From positions 1-31,185 of the IMG/VR virus record IMGVR_UViG_3300042542_001171: a stretch of 31,185 nt of DNA. One strand, given 5' to 3'. A model generated the notes under the pieces. That model had not been told where the DNA came from. It ran no database searches and saw only the letters and a list, made by a program, of their open reading frames with translations. Source of the stretch: a virus. Made by a program: the position numbers and the translations under genes. Within the stretch, counting starts at the first letter, position 1, and the number at the start of each line of letters is the position of its first letter. Shown in pieces: positions 18,781 to 26,544 of this stretch.

Positions 18781-21212
18781 TAGATCAAGATCGCATTCTT
18801 AACGATGGCTTGGCCGTTATTTTGTCCTTGCAAGAGCGCGTTTCTAATTGTGTTAACCAGATCGCCTTCGCTGGTGACGCTGCCGTTGATTGTTAGGTTG
18901 ATCGTCGTTCCGCCCATTGATCCCATCTGGCCTAGTGGGATTACTGCTTCTGGCCCTGCTTCACCAATTAAAGAAAGAGTTGGCGAAGTTACGATGCCGC
19001 CTGCTGCCAATGCCAGAATGGCTCCTCGCGGCGGAACATATCTAGGCCCTTCATCGCCGCCTGGCGGAATAATTGGCGGAATGACTGGCAATTGCGGAAT
19101 GACTGGCGGTGTCACGATTGCTGCGTTTGCTGCCGCTGCTGCGTAAGCAGATAGAGCTGCTGCTGCCGAGATCCAGCCTATGGCAGCTGCGTCGGATCCG
19201 TCTGTGATGCTTGGATCGTAAGTAAAGGTTCCTTCGGAAATTTCCTTGTACGCATCGACAGTTCCGTATGCTAAAACCCAAGCAGTTTCAGCTTCTACAG
19301 GTGCTGCAAGAAGGCTCGGATCGTAACCAAATTCTTCAAGGATCTTAGCTGCGTATGCCTTTGCTTCGTCAATTGTAAGACCCCACTTGTCGGCAAGTCC
19401 TACTATCTCGGTGTAGTCAATCTTTCCGTCATCGGCGGCTGCGAATACCAATGCATAATCTGTTACTGCTTTGCTTGTCATACCCCATTGAGTTTGGAGT
19501 TTTCCAATTTCCTCTGGTGATAAATAACCGTCATTTAGAGCCTGGAAGAAGGATAGGTACTTCGCTGCTTCCTCGTAGGTAACTCCCCATGCCTCTGCAA
19601 GAGCTGCTACATCAGCAGCGCTAATCTGATTGTCTTTTATTGAAATTATTGATTGGACATAGAGTTGCGCTGCGTTTGTAGTTATTCCCCATTTAAGAGC
19701 AAGGACTTCAAATTCTTGAGATGTAATTTTGTTATCAGCAAGTGCTACAAGTATGTCGTTATATCGTTGCGCTGCTTTGGCTGCTTCATCGGCTGCTGCC
19801 CTGGCTTGTAGTAGCTGCACAATTCTTTGCGCTTCTGCCATAGCGCCTTGTCTTACCAAATTCAGGCGTGCTGCTTCTAGTTGGATTGGATCAGTTTCAG
19901 ATGTAGGAGCGCTGCCGCCTAATTTTTTAATTGCCGCTTGTAAACCAAGAACCAGTTTCTGTTCTTTCGTAAGCGCCTTTGATGCACCTGTTGCCTTGCC
20001 AAGATCTATATTCATTCCCTTTAGATTTTTAAGGAAATCAGCAGTGGTTCCGTTTAGTCCTTCAAATGAAAATTCTAGATCCTTGCCAGTTGTTTCAAGT
20101 TTGTCCATCGCGCCATTGGCGGTTTTTACTGCCAGGTAAAGTCCACCGAGTGTCGCTGTGAAGGCTGCTACTCCGGCTACGGCTGCGGCTACGGAGATTC
20201 CACCTGTTGCTGCTGCCTGTGCCGCTGCCGCTGCCAGTGCTGCTGCTCGGATTGCTTTGTATGCTGCAACGAGCTTCTGTATCGCCATTACAAATGCGAT
20301 TACCTTGCTGGCTACGAATGTCGCTGCGAAGATTGCGCCTAGCGCTGTAAAGATTGTTTTGTTTTTTGCTACGAATGAGAACACTTTGAATATAACAAAG
20401 CCAAATCCGACAACCGCTTTGATTGCGGCGGTGAATACTGCTATGAGTTTGTCGCCGTTCTCGGCAAGCCATCCCTGAATTGCTGGGATGATCTTCGTTA
20501 CAATAATTGTGAATAATTCTTCCATGACTGGCATGAGTGCTGTGCCTAGTGTTTCCTTCGCTTCATCTAAGGCGATGTTTAAGCGTTTCATTCTGAATTC
20601 GAATGTGTTTGCCCTTGTCGCAGCTGCTCCGCCGAATGTCTTTGCTGTCAAAGCAAGTACGGCGTTTAGGTCTTTGGATTTGACCATTGCGTCGGTAATT
20701 GGAACGCCTAGATTCTTTAGCGCTTTGTAGTTGCCCTGTAGCGCCTTCGTTACTGCGTTTGTCGCTGCGTTCAGATCCACGCTTCCGCCGGCTGAGACAT
20801 CCAGGGCCAATCCGAGAAGGCCCTGGGCGGTTGCCACGCTTCCTGTCATTGAGGCTAGTTTTGCCAGCGCCGGGCGAAGTTCGTCATCGACGACTCCGAA
20901 TGCTCTCTGAGTCTGATCAATCCAGGCTTCCGTTGCCGCAATCGCTGCGTCTGTTGCCCCTGTTGTATTTCGTAGAGAATTGGCTAGTAGCGCCTGGGAC
21001 TTCTCATCGGCTATCGCTGCCTTGACGGAGTCGATTCCGATCTTGATGGCAAATGCCGCGCTTGCCGCAGCTGCTAGTCCAAATGCTTTGCCTACTTTGC
21101 CGGCAAATTTGTCAAAGGATTTTCCCAGTTTGTTGATGTCTCTGGATGCTGCCTTGCTGCCCTTGTCCGAATACTGGGTGATGATCCGGGCTATTACTGC
21201 TCCTACTGCCAC
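18780..21212 (-). CDS. tail tape measure protein
   Basis: 810 residues, one of the longest genes. The N-terminal part is helical (SKAASRDINKLGKSFDKFAG); a hydrophobic zone spans about 256-360 with likely membrane segments; four 34-residue repeats occupy about 484-626; a Pro-rich linker follows (TPPVIPQLPVIPPIIPPGG); and the C-terminus has SLIGEAGPEAVIPLGQ, typical of tape measures. It sets tail length and takes part in DNA passage. A length of 810 residues would suggest a tail near 120 nm by the usual 0.15 nm per residue, as a rough inference. Confidence 0.93.
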   Translation of the reverse strand: MAVGAVIARIITQYSDKGSKAASRDINKLGKSFDKFAGKVGKAFGLAAAASAAFAIKIGIDSVKAAIADEKSQALLANSLRNTTGATDAAIAATEAWIDQTQRAFGVVDDELRPALAKLASMTGSVATAQGLLGLALDVSAGGSVDLNAATNAVTKALQGNYKALKNLGVPITDAMVKSKDLNAVLALTAKTFGGAAATRANTFEFRMKRLNIALDEAKETLGTALMPVMEELFTIIVTKIIPAIQGWLAENGDKLIAVFTAAIKAVVGFGFVIFKVFSFVAKNKTIFTALGAIFAATFVASKVIAFVMAIQKLVAAYKAIRAAALAAAAAQAAATGGISVAAAVAGVAAFTATLGGLYLAVKTANGAMDKLETTGKDLEFSFEGLNGTTADFLKNLKGMNIDLGKATGASKALTKEQKLVLGLQAAIKKLGGSAPTSETDPIQLEAARLNLVRQGAMAEAQRIVQLLQARAAADEAAKAAQRYNDILVALADNKITSQEFEVLALKWGITTNAAQLYVQSIISIKDNQISAADVAALAEAWGVTYEEAAKYLSFFQALNDGYLSPEEIGKLQTQWGMTSKAVTDYALVFAAADDGKIDYTEIVGLADKWGLTIDEAKAYAAKILEEFGYDPSLLAAPVEAETAWVLAYGTVDAYKEISEGTFTYDPSITDGSDAAAIGWISAAAALSAYAAAAANAAIVTPPVIPQLPVIPPIIPPGGDEGPRYVPPRGAILALAAGGIVTSPTLSLIGEAGPEAVIPLGQMGSMGGTTINLTINGSVTSEGDLVNTIRNALLQGQNNGQAIVKNAILI
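19335..19763 (-). repeat. four 34-residue repeats inside the tape measure
   Basis: Residues about 484-626 hold four copies with an exact 34-residue period. Aligned anchors are D493, D527, D561 and D595 followed by N/G-x-I/L, and W508, W542, W576 and W610 followed by G. Each copy reads roughly D-[NG]-x-[IL]-s-x-x-[ED]-hydrophobic helix-WG-helix. The D-G/N-x-I-x-x-x-E pattern recalls the second half of an EF-hand loop, but the first calcium ligands are missing. Confidence 0.85.
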
Positions 21213-21217
21213 TTGGA

Positions 21218-21763
21218 TTATCCCTTCTCTTTATTCAGATTGGCTTGTAAAATCTTCTTTGCGTCGTCCATTGCGCTTCTTACGTTGCGAAGGATTCTAT
21301 CTGAGTCGCGATCGACGACGGCCCAAATGCCGCGTGATGCGCCCTTGAATCTTTCGTTGAGCACGCCGATCATGTTTCGGCCCCTGCCTTCGCCTGAGCT
21401 GCGTCGTCCTGCTACTTCCCAGATTGCACCTGCTGCGCTCTTCTGAGTTAGAGCTCCGGCGCTGGTCGTATAATCGCCTCTTACTTTGCCCTGGGATCTG
21501 GTCTTGACGATGCCCTGGCGGATGGTTCCGGCTTCCCATGCTGGCCAGCCTGCGCCACCGCGTGTCTTGCCATTGGTTGCGGCTACGGTGCGCCAGCCAC
21601 TCATTGGCGGCTTGTCTTCTATCTTTCCACGTGCGTCTGTTTCGGCTAGGGACAGCTCGTCGTTTACCACTTTGTTTAACCGACGAGCTGCCGCCTTGTC
21701 GAACTTCTTTAGAGCATCGGTGGTTTCTTTGATGCCGGAAATTACTACCGAACTATCCGCCAT
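21218..21763 (-). CDS. tail component, possibly HK97 gp10-like
   Basis: 181 residues. A helical start (ETTDALKKFDKAAARRLNKV) is followed by a basic, Gly-rich middle and IGVLNERFKGASRGIWAVVD, then a C-terminal helix (VRSAMDDAKKILQANL). The N-terminal helix pair recalls tail-completion proteins of the HK97 gp10 type, although that protein usually lies before the major tail gene. Here it lies between the chaperone and tape measure. Starts 11 bases before the end of the frameshifted chaperone frame. Confidence 0.5.
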   Translation of the reverse strand: MADSSVVISGIKETTDALKKFDKAAARRLNKVVNDELSLAETDARGKIEDKPPMSGWRTVAATNGKTRGGAGWPAWEAGTIRQGIVKTRSQGKVRGDYTTSAGALTQKSAAGAIWEVAGRRSSGEGRGRNMIGVLNERFKGASRGIWAVVDRDSDRILRNVRSAMDDAKKILQANLNKEKG

Positions 21764-22168
21764 GCTTCTTTGCCGCCTTTGCTCGTTCTTTCAGGTAAAT
21801 CACGATTGCTTCTAGTATGCCGTCTGGTGCATCTAGCAGGCTTATCGGGTCAATGCCTGTCTCCACAGAAACTGCTGCTATTGAATAGGTCAGGCTGTCT
21901 CTGTGGATTCGGAATTTGGGTCAGTGTCCAGAGATACAGCTTCTAGCGTATCAAGGAAGTCTGGCCCGAACGGTTTTACTACTTTTCCGTTTGCGCGAAG
22001 TGCGAGCCAACCTAAATAATAGATGTGCTCTAACTTCTGTTCTTCGCCAAGAAGTTTGGCGAGTCCTTTTCCGTACTTCTGTTCAAAGTCAACGATGATT
22101 CTTGGTCGCAACGAATATGTTGCTTCCACTCCATCTGTTGTTTTTACTTTGACATGTAATCCATCCAT
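21753..22168 (-). CDS. tail assembly chaperone, -1 frameshift product
   Basis: Read through in the -1 frame at CCCAAAT (21920-21914): 85 residues of the short form, then 53 more, starting FRIHRDSLTYSIAAVSVETG and ending KERAKAAKKHGG before TAG (21753). The extension has DPISLLDAPDGILEAI, typical of the second domain of HK97-type G/T chaperones. Total about 138 residues. The extra frame has no good start codon of its own, so frameshifting is the natural explanation. The product would bind the tape measure and major tail proteins during assembly. Confidence 0.75.
21890..22168 (-). CDS. tail assembly chaperone, short form
   Basis: 92 residues, starting MDGLHVKVKTTDGVEATYSL. Helical middle (FEQKYGKGLAKLLGEEQKLE), then IYYLGWLALRANGK, as in the first chaperone domain of siphoviruses (lambda gpG equivalent). 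AAGGGGG precedes the ATG. It is located in the expected place between major tail protein and tape measure. The ratio of short to frameshifted form would be set by the slippery site. Confidence 0.85.
   Translation of the reverse strand: MDGLHVKVKTTDGVEATYSLRPRIIVDFEQKYGKGLAKLLGEEQKLEHIYYLGWLALRANGKVVKPFGPDFLDTLEAVSLDTDPNSESTETA
21914..21920 (-). other. -1 ribosomal slippery sequence CCCAAAT
   Basis: In the zero frame the bases read GAC-CCA-AAT, so C CCA AAT fits the X XXY YYZ rule. A TGA in the -1 frame lies just upstream, so the shift cannot occur earlier, and the zero-frame TGA lies 22 bases downstream. This narrow window holds one canonical heptamer. Confidence 0.8.
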
Positions 22169-22186
22169 GAGTTCCCCCTTGTTAGT

Positions 22187-22597
22187 TTAGGCTGATGTTG
22201 TCTTAGTGATTGCGCCGCTGATTGGCCAGGTGACCGATGCGGTTGCTAACTCACCAACAGATCCGTTTAGCGGAGTCCATTCTGAAATTAGCGTTGAAAA
22301 TGAGTATTGCGGATTTACTGTACTTGTTGTTGTGTTGACTGGCTTGACTGCCACTGTCACTGCTGTTCCAAGTAGTGGGTAGATTGTTTGCTCAACGCTG
22401 CTTGTTGCGTAGTCCTGGTGGAATTCGAAACTTACAGAATTGTCTTGCAAACCGGCAATACGTGTCTTTGCGCTGTTTCCGAAAGCAGTGGTCTCAACAA
22501 TATCAAAAGTTGTATTGAGAGTTACTGACGAAATATGGTCGCTGAGATCGGTGGTTCCGAATACAACGTATGCGTTTGTTAGAACGATTCTGGCCAT
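22187..22597 (-). CDS. major tail protein, copy 2
   Basis: 136 residues from the ATG at 22597, which overlaps the stop of copy 1 (TAATG). Begins MARIVLTNAYVVFGTTDLSD and shares with copy 1 long conserved blocks: EFHQDYATS, VEQTIYPLLGT, ISEWTPLNGSVGELATASV and TWP. Roughly 70% identity by eye. Beta-rich tail tube fold. One copy may form the tube and the other a decorated or terminal variant; which is more abundant cannot be told. Confidence 0.85.
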   Translation of the reverse strand: MARIVLTNAYVVFGTTDLSDHISSVTLNTTFDIVETTAFGNSAKTRIAGLQDNSVSFEFHQDYATSSVEQTIYPLLGTAVTVAVKPVNTTTSTVNPQYSFSTLISEWTPLNGSVGELATASVTWPISGAITKTTSA

Positions 22598-23007
22598 TAT
22601 ACGACCGCCTTTGTGATTGCTCCGGTTACTGGCCATGTCACGCTTGCTGTTGCTAATTCACCAACGGATCCGTTTAACGGAGTCCATTCTGAAATAACAG
22701 CGCTACATGTATATGACGGATTGAATGCGCTTGTTGTTGAACCGTTTGGCTTAACAATCACTGTCGCTACTGTTCCTAGTAATGGATAGATTGTTTGCTC
22801 TACTTCGCTTGTTGCGTAGTCTTGATGGAATTCCAGTGCTACTGAATTATCCGCCAATCCTGCTAGGCGAGTCTTAGCTGCTGTTGATGAGAATGCTGTT
22901 GTCTCGACAACGTCGAATGTCGAATTGAGTGTTACTGATGCGACCAAATCGCTCAGATCCACTCCGCCGACGGAGATGTATGCGTTAGTTAGGACTAAGC
23001 GTGCCAT
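22597..23007 (-). CDS. major tail protein, copy 1
   Basis: 136 residues, starting MARLVLTNAYISVGGVDLSD. Size, beta-rich pattern and position before the tail chaperone identify a tail tube subunit. It is followed directly by its close paralogue. Its start overlaps the stop of the small upstream gene (TAATG). Differences from copy 2 cluster in predicted loops (GGVDLSDLVAS, KPNGSTTSAFNPSYTCSA), leaving the core conserved. Confidence 0.85.
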   Translation of the reverse strand: MARLVLTNAYISVGGVDLSDLVASVTLNSTFDVVETTAFSSTAAKTRLAGLADNSVALEFHQDYATSEVEQTIYPLLGTVATVIVKPNGSTTSAFNPSYTCSAVISEWTPLNGSVGELATASVTWPVTGAITKAVV

Positions 23008-23204
23008 TATGCGGTCGCTCCTTCTTTGGTTTCTTGTTTGATGGATGATACTACTGTTTGTGCTGTTCCTGCTATTGCTTTGATGTGGTTGCCAGCGATC
23101 AGAGTTTCTGCGCTGACACCTGCGTCTTGCAATTCTTTGTTTGTGAGCGAATCGCCCTTTTGTTTTCCGCAGACAGTTTTGTCTGAAATTATTGTGTATG
23201 ACAT
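23007..23204 (-). CDS. small hypothetical tail-region protein
   Basis: 65 residues from the ATG at 23204, chosen because AGGAG lies upstream; an ATG six codons earlier lacks this. Starts MSYTIISDKTVCGKQKGDSL, then LTNKELQDAGVSAETLIAGN. The pattern suits a small helical virion or assembly protein. Not recognised. It sits between the tail terminator-like gene and the first major tail gene. Confidence 0.6.
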   Translation of the reverse strand: MSYTIISDKTVCGKQKGDSLTNKELQDAGVSAETLIAGNHIKAIAGTAQTVVSSIKQETKEGATA

Positions 23205-23212
23205 TGGTTCTC

Positions 23213-23611
23213 CTATCCCCAAATCGTTAGACGGTATCGGTAAGAAAGGAACAGATTGTCTTGTGATGTATAGGTTCCGGATTCGGCTCCTGTTACTCGC
23301 AAAGTATTTACTGTTCCGCCAAGCGTTCTGTCTCCTTCGATCGCTGTTTTTATTGAGCTGGAGCCGGAGCCTGCTAGGTATGCATCAAGTTTGTCCTGCC
23401 CTGCTCTATCTGAGAAGCGCTGGACTATCACATAAATATCAACGTTTGCCTGATCTAATCCTCTGGCATTGTCAATATCAAATGTGAAATCTAGTTGTCC
23501 TACGACCGCGCATGGTGGCGTCGGTGTTTCTGGTATCAGGTCATATACGCGTAGCCCTGTGATCGTCTGCAGGCGTGTTTTCAGACCGTCTCGGACTTGG
23601 CTTGGGTTCAT
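23213..23611 (-). CDS. tail terminator-like protein
   Basis: 132 residues. MNPSQVRDGLKTRLQTITGL and RVYDLIPETPTPPCAVVG at the start, then FDIDNARGLDQANVDIYVIV and a C-terminal LSYRYRLTIWG. The mix of an N-terminal helix, PP-containing strand and beta strands fits tail completion proteins of the gpU/gp9 type that cap the tail at the neck. Position before the tail tube supports this. Confidence 0.7.
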   Translation of the reverse strand: MNPSQVRDGLKTRLQTITGLRVYDLIPETPTPPCAVVGQLDFTFDIDNARGLDQANVDIYVIVQRFSDRAGQDKLDAYLAGSGSSSIKTAIEGDRTLGGTVNTLRVTGAESGTYTSQDNLFLSYRYRLTIWG

Positions 23612-24220
23612 CTACTTGGCCAATCCGTTATTCTTCTTAAATGGGCGCAGGAGGGTTTCTACGTCTGCGTCTAGTTTGGCGCTGAGTCGTACTGTGCCTA
23701 AGTCCGGGCTTCCTGCTATTCCAAATGGCGACTGGCGTCTGGTGAATAACCGAGCTGCCTGGATTAGCGTTGCCATGTTGACTTCGGCTGGTACGGCTTC
23801 CCATCCCCAGATTCCGCTGATTCGACAGGATTGCGGTAAATAATAAGGCCAGACGTATCGGCCAATCGCAAGGATGCGGTTGACTGGCCATCCGCGCTGT
23901 GGGTTATTTACTGGTTCTAGCATGTAGTCACTCGTTGCCCAGACCGTATCCCATGTCTGATTAAAGTTGTCGTCTGTGGCCACCTGGGTGATCGTGTAGT
24001 TATCGTCCATGTTCATCGTCCAGGGATCGAGTGGCGTGTAGTAGCGCGATACTGGTACTTGGCTTGTTCCGTTCCGGTAGAAAAAGCGCCCGGTGTAGTC
24101 GTCAATCATTCGGCTTGTAGCTGTGATCGCTGCTTCCAGGGGGGTGTCGTCGATGCTGTCTGAGATCGCAAGCGATGCCTTTAATTCGGCAAGAGTACAG
24201 TAGCCGTTAGTTATTGCCAC
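23612..24220 (-). CDS. head-tail connector (HK97 gp6-like)
   Basis: 202 residues from a GTG at 24220 with AAGGATG upstream. The N-terminal half is helical and typical of the adaptor that docks on the portal: YCTLAELKASLAI, then LEAAITATSRMIDDYTGRFF. The second half contains YPYYLP-like strands and ISGIWGWEAVPAEVNMATLI, a conserved block of gp6-like proteins in actinobacteriophages. Placed between capsid and tail genes as expected. Confidence 0.8.
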   Translation of the reverse strand: MAITNGYCTLAELKASLAISDSIDDTPLEAAITATSRMIDDYTGRFFYRNGTSQVPVSRYYTPLDPWTMNMDDNYTITQVATDDNFNQTWDTVWATSDYMLEPVNNPQRGWPVNRILAIGRYVWPYYLPQSCRISGIWGWEAVPAEVNMATLIQAARLFTRRQSPFGIAGSPDLGTVRLSAKLDADVETLLRPFKKNNGLAK

Positions 24221-24332
24221 GCTTCATCCTTCTTTCCAGTTTTGGCAACATTGCTCGCTCTAGTTCTGGTTGCGCTGTTGCCGTCTCTTTGTCTGGCCTT
24301 AGCCAGATTCGTTTAATCTTTCCAAATATCAT
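24207..24332 (-). CDS. 41-residue basic micro-gene
   Basis: Starts MIFGKIKRIWLRPDKETATA and ends PKLERRMKRGNN, strongly basic. It starts 20 bases before the glycosyltransferase stop, covers the whole 92-base gap to the connector gene, and ends 14 bases past the connector start. Filling of a gap and codon-level openness favour a gene, but there is no clear Shine-Dalgarno. Function unknown. Confidence 0.45.
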   Translation of the reverse strand: MIFGKIKRIWLRPDKETATAQPELERAMLPKLERRMKRGNN

Positions 24333-24996
24333 TATGGATTTCATCCATCCAAAAGGTCTTCTGGTGCGGTAGTACAGCTGCTGTGTTCACGTGGATCTTG
24401 AATCCTAGTGCCTTTGCCCTACGGCAGAATAATAGATCTTCTCCGATCCATTCGCCTGCTACTGGCCCATCCCAGAACCAGCACCAATCTTGGCCTTGAT
24501 TCGGATCTGCTACTTCGCGCATCTTCTCTAGGACGCTTCTATGCACCATCAGGCATCCTGTTCCTGCTGCGTCTATTTCAAAGACGGAGTTTTTATCATA
24601 TTTGTAGAGTGGCAGGAATCCTTTATCAGAATCTTGAAAGATTGCTGGTACTGGTTTTGGGTAAGGTTTTCCTGGCACTCCAAATCCTGCGAATACCAAT
24701 CCGGCGACGATTGGTCGTTCTTTATCGTGCGCTGTGTCTATGAGCGCGTCGAATGCTGGCACTGTCAATTGCTCATCTGAGTCAATCATCAAAAGCCAAT
24801 CTGAATTTGTGTTATCTAAGAATTGTTTTACTACTCGGTTGCGCTGTTTCGATAGTAGTCCTGATCCCTTAATTCTCACAAATGGGCCAAGTCTGCTACT
24901 TCTTGCTTGTGCTAGTTGGATCAGTCGATATGCGAAGGATCCATTTACTGATCCTGGATCGCATGATCCGATTGTTACTTTGTGTCCTGATTTCAT
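24313..24996 (-). CDS. GT-A glycosyltransferase near capsid gene
   Basis: 227 residues. SKQRNRVVKQFLDN leads into DWLLMIDSDEQL with the D-S-D metal motif (about 72-74). GTGCLMVHRSVLEKM and GEDLLFCRRAKALGFKIHVN, with a later His in LPHQKTF, match the family 2 or galactosyltransferase-like fold. CAGGGGG precedes the ATG. Lying directly after the major capsid gene, it may glycosylate capsid or tail proteins, as suggested for some actinobacteriophages; the target is not shown. Confidence 0.8.
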   Translation of the reverse strand: MKSGHKVTIGSCDPGSVNGSFAYRLIQLAQARSSRLGPFVRIKGSGLLSKQRNRVVKQFLDNTNSDWLLMIDSDEQLTVPAFDALIDTAHDKERPIVAGLVFAGFGVPGKPYPKPVPAIFQDSDKGFLPLYKYDKNSVFEIDAAGTGCLMVHRSVLEKMREVADPNQGQDWCWFWDGPVAGEWIGEDLLFCRRAKALGFKIHVNTAAVLPHQKTFWMDEIHNDIWKD

Positions 24997-25014
24997 ACTT
25001 CCCCCTGTTTAGAA

Positions 25015-25057
25015 GTGCAGAGCGAGTGAGTCGGGGGGTGGCCCACTCGCTCTGCAC
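25015..25057 (-). terminator. strong hairpin after capsid gene
   Basis: A perfect 14-bp stem GTGCAGAGCGAGTG (25015-25028) / CACTCGCTCTGCAC (25044-25057) with a 15-nt loop follows the capsid stop by about 20 bases in the leftward direction. After the stem on the minus strand comes TTCTAAAC, a weak U-tract, so it probably attenuates rather than fully stops transcription, or protects the capsid mRNA 3' end. Confidence 0.75.
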
Positions 25058-25077
25058 AATTTATTGCTGTGCTTCTT

Positions 25078-26427
25078 CTAGAAGCTTGGCGCGCTGAGAC
25101 CAGAACCTGAGATTATCGAGGCTGCTAGTGGGTAGCGCTCTGCTGTATATGCGGCGTAGCCGTATACGACAGATTTGATTGTTAGGTTTCCAGCGCCTGT
25201 CGCATCGAAGCGAAGTGCGAATGGTGATCCTGGTTGCTCCCATAGATGAGATTCGTTTGCTGTTACGCAATAGATTTCATCTTGGTTTGTTGTAGTTCCG
25301 TATGTGGTTCCGATGCTTGCATCGGTGATGATTGGAAGTCCAAGCATCTGGTATCCGGAGTTACCGTATACAGGTGCTCCGCCAACGCCTACTGCGTTTA
25401 GTGGGCCATTCGCTGCTGGTACTACTAGCGGACGGTTTGTGCTGTCCACAGCTGCAAGCAAGAATGCTAAACGACGTGGGTGTAGTACCCAGTGTGAAGG
25501 TGAAACGAATGCGTTTGTCTGGATCTGTGCAATCGCATCAGCAAGCTTTGGATAAAGCAGGCCGACTGTTGGGGCTGTTGATGTAAATGTAATCGCATTT
25601 CCACCTGAGTTGCGAAGGCCCTTGAGTGTGCCGGCTGTTCCTGCACCGTTAAGGATCTGTGAATCAAGTGTTGTATGCCATGACTTAATCAAGTCAGCAA
25701 TCACGAATGAGTCAATGCCTGTTCCGCGCTCTAGTGCCTGGCGAGAAATATCTTGCTGGCCTGCGATTGTACGAACGTTGATTGTCAAAAGTGTGTCGTC
25801 AATATCAGTTTCTGATACTGCATCGTTCTGTGTAACTTGTACGGCTGTTGAACTTCCTGTAGTCATGCGAGAAATATTCAGGGTCATTCCACTTTGTGGA
25901 AGTGCCATCTTGTTTGTCGCGAAGTCTGCGAATGGACGTCCTGCGCGTGCTAGAGGAGCTGCTAGTTCCACTAAATATTGTGGAATTACAAGACCATCGA
26001 ATTGAGGTGTGCCAACATCGCGGCGCTCGATTGACTCTTCACGCATGTGGCGTGCTAGACGCTCGTTTGCTGCGTAGTCATTTGAGAATTGCGCGTTGAA
26101 TGCATCCTTTACGAATGATGTTCCTGAGTTCACTGAGTATGTGCGCTCTTCGCGTGTCACTGTTGCTCCGCCAACCTTTGGCATTGCTACATCGGCTACA
26201 GCTGCGCGGATCTCGTTTGTCTTTGCATCTGCATCTGCCTGTGCCTTCATTCTTTCAATCTTTGAATCAAGTGTGCGTGATTCTTCAACAAGGGTGTCTA
26301 CCTTTGCTGTTTCATCTGCTGTTAAGTCGGTGCGATCTTCGGTTGCTACTGCTTCCAAGATTGCGTCCATCTCTGTCTTAACTGCATCACGACGCTCGAT
26401 CAATTTGTCAAGGAAAGTCTTTGACAT
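25078..26427 (-). CDS. major capsid protein, HK97 fold
   Basis: 449 residues. The first ~100 residues form a charged helical delta/scaffold domain (MSKTFLDKLIERRDAVKTEM, then VESR-type coiled coil to about residue 85), which the adjacent protease would remove. The rest carries HK97-fold features: FVKDAFNAQFSND, then PLARAGRPFADFATN, QDISRQALERG, and a C-terminal VVYGYAAYTAERYPLA. AAGGAGATC precedes the ATG. No separate scaffold gene is seen, consistent with the N-terminal domain doing that job. Confidence 0.95.
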   Translation of the reverse strand: MSKTFLDKLIERRDAVKTEMDAILEAVATEDRTDLTADETAKVDTLVEESRTLDSKIERMKAQADADAKTNEIRAAVADVAMPKVGGATVTREERTYSVNSGTSFVKDAFNAQFSNDYAANERLARHMREESIERRDVGTPQFDGLVIPQYLVELAAPLARAGRPFADFATNKMALPQSGMTLNISRMTTGSSTAVQVTQNDAVSETDIDDTLLTINVRTIAGQQDISRQALERGTGIDSFVIADLIKSWHTTLDSQILNGAGTAGTLKGLRNSGGNAITFTSTAPTVGLLYPKLADAIAQIQTNAFVSPSHWVLHPRRLAFLLAAVDSTNRPLVVPAANGPLNAVGVGGAPVYGNSGYQMLGLPIITDASIGTTYGTTTNQDEIYCVTANESHLWEQPGSPFALRFDATGAGNLTIKSVVYGYAAYTAERYPLAASIISGSGLSAPSF

Positions 26428-26544
26428 TTATTTGATCTCCTTCTGAGTTGGTTTTGTGTCAAGGTGGTGGCGGTGGTTTTCGCGGCGCTTTCAGGGTGCG
26501 AATGTCGCTCCGACTTTGTCTCTGCTGGTTTCTCCAACAGAATT
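26428..26544 (-). promoter_or_regulatory. 117-base leader before capsid gene
   Basis: The longest gap in the head genes. It carries the capsid Shine-Dalgarno and, on the minus strand, an ACCGCCACCACC tract. TTGACA occurs close to the Shine-Dalgarno (near 26455), too near the start for a conventional promoter. No clear -10 element or stem was found. Its likely job is mRNA structure or high-level translation of capsid. Confidence 0.3.

Noticed and set aside
26440-26470. TTGACA near the capsid start considered as a promoter
   Set aside because: It lies too close to the Shine-Dalgarno, and no -10 element follows at 16-18 bases.
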